NCBI GenBank assembly: GCA_003978185.1
Contig: QOAH01000032.1
Location: 1 to 6,851 of the forward strand
Direction: 5' to 3'
Source of the DNA: Candidatus Thioglobus sp.
GTDB lineage: Bacteria; Pseudomonadota; Gammaproteobacteria; PS1; Thioglobaceae
Length of the DNA: 6,851 nt
Below, in pieces: positions 4,600 to 6,851 of the stretch; within the stretch, counting starts at the first letter, position 1; every line of letters starts with the position of its first letter. Both the position numbers and the translations under genes were made by a program. The notes under the pieces are model-generated. The model was not told the origin of the DNA, did no database searches, and saw only the letters and a program-made list of their open reading frames with translations.

Positions 4600-6851
4600 A
4601 CGTAATTAATTTGACTCACATGATCACCTAACAGTGCATCAACTGCATCTATCAACTGCTGATCTGGCTTTACAAAATAATCCCGAGTAATGACATTGCC
4701 CTGGGCATTGTCCACTTGATAACGAAACTTAACCGGGCACCGACCTGGGTTTTGTTTTAACAGCGCTGAAAGCGGCTCGAATAGCGCTTGATGTTTATGG
4801 TTAAGTGAAATCTCAAAACTTCTGGCGTATTTTTCTTTAACTGCATCAATGCCTTCCACCTTATCAACCACCAGTTGCCATTCATCACGATAATCTTTAT
4901 TAATCTTGCCAGAAAGCACCACCACTGTATCTGCGACTAACGCTTCACTGACTGATCCTAGCACCTTGGAAAACACCACCGCATTTAATAAGGTTGTACT
5001 ATCTTCAACATTGATCAATGCCATCTGTGCACCACTTCTAGTAGAGCGATAACGTAGTTCTGAAATGAGTGCCAATACTCGTGCTTCTTTATTGTTTCTA
5101 AAAACTAAAGCAGAAGGCAGGGTAGCAGAAATATGCTTTAAATCAGCTTTGTATTCATCGGTCGGATGGTTGTAAAAATAATAACCCATCACCATTTTTT
5201 CAAACTGCAGGGTTTCTCTAAATGAAAAACTTGAGGCTGGTAAATAATGAACCTCATACTCGTTGTGCACTTGCTCATTTGCAAACAAGCCACTTTGCCC
5301 GCTAGACTGGTCATTTTGTCGTTGCTCTGCTTGCTTCATCGCACTTGGGTAGGTTCTAATCAAACTGGCACGATTAACACCAAAACCATCTAAAGCGCCA
5401 CTATAAATCAAAGCCTCAACGGCACGCTTATTCAAAGATCGACGCTCAATACGCGAACAAAAATCAAACAAATCTTGATAATCACCATTCGCTTCTCGCT
5501 CAGCCACTAAGGTGTCAACCAATGCTTCACCCACACCCTTAATAGCACCCAAACCATAAGTAATGATTTTTTCATCTTGAATACTAAACTGATGATAAGA
5601 CTCGTTAATGCTCGGGCCATCAACAGTCAAACCCATGGCTTGCACTTCCTTCACAGTAAAAGCAACTCGGTCCGTATCATCCATCATACCTGAAAGCACC
5701 GACGCCATAAAGGCAGCAGGATAATGCGCTTTTAACCAAGCAGTTTGATAAGAAATATAAGCATAGGCTACCGAGTGTGATTTGTTAAACCCATAACCTG
5801 AGAACTTATCAATCAAGTCAAAAATTTCATTGGCTTTTTTAACGTCAATCTCTCGCTCAGCCGCACCTTTAACAAACACATCACGCTGTGCGTCCATTTC
5901 TGCGGCGATTTTTTTACCCATCGCACGGCGTAATAAATCAGCACCGCCGAGCGAATAACCCGCCATAACTTGGGCAGATTTCATCACTTGCTCTTGGTAC
6001 AAAAATACGCCATTGGTTGGCTTAAGAATCTCTTCTAACATTGGGTGTGGGTATTTCACCTTCTGCGTACCGTGCTTCACGTTAATATAGTCATCGACCA
6101 TGCCAGCACCGAGTGGACCTGGTCGGTACAAAGCCAACATCGCCACAATGTCTTCAAATGAATCAGCCTGGAGTTTTTTCAAATAACCACGCATACCATC
6201 TGATTCAAGCTGGAAAATACCGGTGGTATCACAGCGCTGTAATAACTCATACACGCCTTTATCATCCAAAGATAAGGCGTCTAAATCAATTAACTCATCA
6301 CTCAAACCTTTGGCAAAAATAAGTTTTACAGTTTTATCAATCACAGTCAGGTTAGATAGGCCTAAGAAATCAAACTTCACCAAACCCATGGCCTCAACAT
6401 CTTTCATGTCAAATTGTGAAACCACGCCATCTGATTCGTTAGGACCTTTATAAATCGGGCAAAAATCACTAATCTTACTTGGCGCAATGAGTACACCGCC
6501 GGCGTGCGTACCAACATTACGCACCAAACCTTCCAACTCTAGTGATAAATCAATCAAAGTAGTGACACTCTCTTCGGAGTCATATCGATTTTTCAATTCT
6601 TCAGAATACCACTTGTCTTTATTCTCTTGTGAATCACCTTCGTTGAAATAACCCAGCGCTCTTGAAAGATTAATTTTAAGGTCGTTAGGGATAGACTTAG
6701 ATATTCGGTCACTAAAACCGTAAGGATGGCCTAAAACACGTCCTACGTCGCGCACAACACCTTTAGCTGCCATGGTGCCGTAAGTAATAATCTGTGATAC
6801 TTTTTCAGCACCATACTTCTTAGAGACATATTCAATCACTTCATCACGACG
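4596..6851 (-). CDS. dnaE: DnaE, DNA polymerase III alpha subunit, C-terminal two thirds (5' end outside window)
   Basis: DnaE is the replicative polymerase of the Pol III holoenzyme. The frame is open to the right edge, and the first visible residues, RRDE before VIEYV, follow directly on the PDFDVDF catalytic motif of E. coli DnaE. The first two catalytic aspartates therefore lie just outside, and the GTG at 6839 is internal. The 751 visible residues match the number expected from about residue 410 of the 1160-residue E. coli protein. Seen in order: YGTMAAKGVVRDVGRVLGHP; THAGGVLIAP; FDFLGL with the third catalytic Asp (codon 6369-6371); FQLESDGMRGYLKKLQ; ALYRPGPLGAGMVDDYI; YQEQVM; LLRRAMGKK; GYGFNKSHSVAYA; and the helix-hairpin-helix region GLGAIKGVGEALV. 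Then comes a sliding-clamp-binding motif QSGLF (5283-5297), an OB-fold region and the tau-binding tail. It is plainly intact in what is visible. It is convergent with comEC, and the two stop codons overlap in TTAA. Confidence 0.98.
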   Translation of the reverse strand, partial: RRDEVIEYVSKKYGAEKVSQIITYGTMAAKGVVRDVGRVLGHPYGFSDRISKSIPNDLKINLSRALGYFNEGDSQENKDKWYSEELKNRYDSEESVTTLIDLSLELEGLVRNVGTHAGGVLIAPSKISDFCPIYKGPNESDGVVSQFDMKDVEAMGLVKFDFLGLSNLTVIDKTVKLIFAKGLSDELIDLDALSLDDKGVYELLQRCDTTGIFQLESDGMRGYLKKLQADSFEDIVAMLALYRPGPLGAGMVDDYINVKHGTQKVKYPHPMLEEILKPTNGVFLYQEQVMKSAQVMAGYSLGGADLLRRAMGKKIAAEMDAQRDVFVKGAAEREIDVKKANEIFDLIDKFSGYGFNKSHSVAYAYISYQTAWLKAHYPAAFMASVLSGMMDDTDRVAFTVKEVQAMGLTVDGPSINESYHQFSIQDEKIITYGLGAIKGVGEALVDTLVAEREANGDYQDLFDFCSRIERRSLNKRAVEALIYSGALDGFGVNRASLIRTYPSAMKQAEQRQNDQSSGQSGLFANEQVHNEYEVHYLPASSFSFRETLQFEKMVMGYYFYNHPTDEYKADLKHISATLPSALVFRNNKEARVLALISELRYRSTRSGAQMALINVEDSTTLLNAVVFSKVLGSVSEALVADTVVVLSGKINKDYRDEWQLVVDKVEGIDAVKEKYARSFEISLNHKHQALFEPLSALLKQNPGRCPVKFRYQVDNAQGNVITRDYFVKPDQQLIDAVDALLGDHVSQINYV

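Noticed and set aside
6837..6839. GTG as start of dnaE
   Set aside because: RRDE codons precede it in frame and match the conserved stretch just after the DnaE catalytic motif, so the start lies outside.

Overview
The window looks like a piece of a low-GC gammaproteobacterial chromosome. The RibD, CoaBC and DnaE proteins align closely, from memory, with their E. coli counterparts: the visible DnaE part and several catalytic positions in CoaBC fall at almost the same residue numbers. The DNA is clearly AT-rich, even inside genes. A marine sulfur-oxidising lineage such as SUP05/Thioglobus or a related symbiont is one possibility. That placement is only an impression and nothing in the window proves it.

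Layout. From position 2 to 1977 there is a plus-strand two-gene unit: the 3' part of ribD (riboflavin biosynthesis), then a complete coaBC (coenzyme A biosynthesis). They overlap by four bases (ATGA). From 1978 to 2320 there is a 343-base AT-rich gap. It holds a consensus DnaA box inside an imperfect inverted repeat, a 10-bp perfect hairpin, a stretch that is about 87% A+T, and a possible minus-strand remnant resembling a VapB-type antitoxin. From 2321 to 4599 is comEC/rec2, the inner-membrane DNA-uptake channel, interrupted by a single frameshift near 3209-3235. All its hallmark motifs survive on both sides of the break. From 4596 to the right edge, on the minus strand, is dnaE, the replicative polymerase alpha subunit. 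Its N-terminal third, including the first two catalytic aspartates, lies outside the window. comEC and dnaE converge and share the tetranucleotide TTAA, so their stop codons overlap.

How the genes relate. RibD makes a precursor of FMN, and the decarboxylase half of CoaBC is an FMN-dependent flavoprotein, so the coupled pair joins a cofactor pathway to a user of that cofactor. ComEC and DnaE are convergent neighbours with no obvious functional link. Overall this is core chromosome. I saw no integrase, transposase, CRISPR array, tRNA or rRNA. The points most worth checking are the comEC frameshift, the DnaA-box structure in the gap and the possible antitoxin relic.
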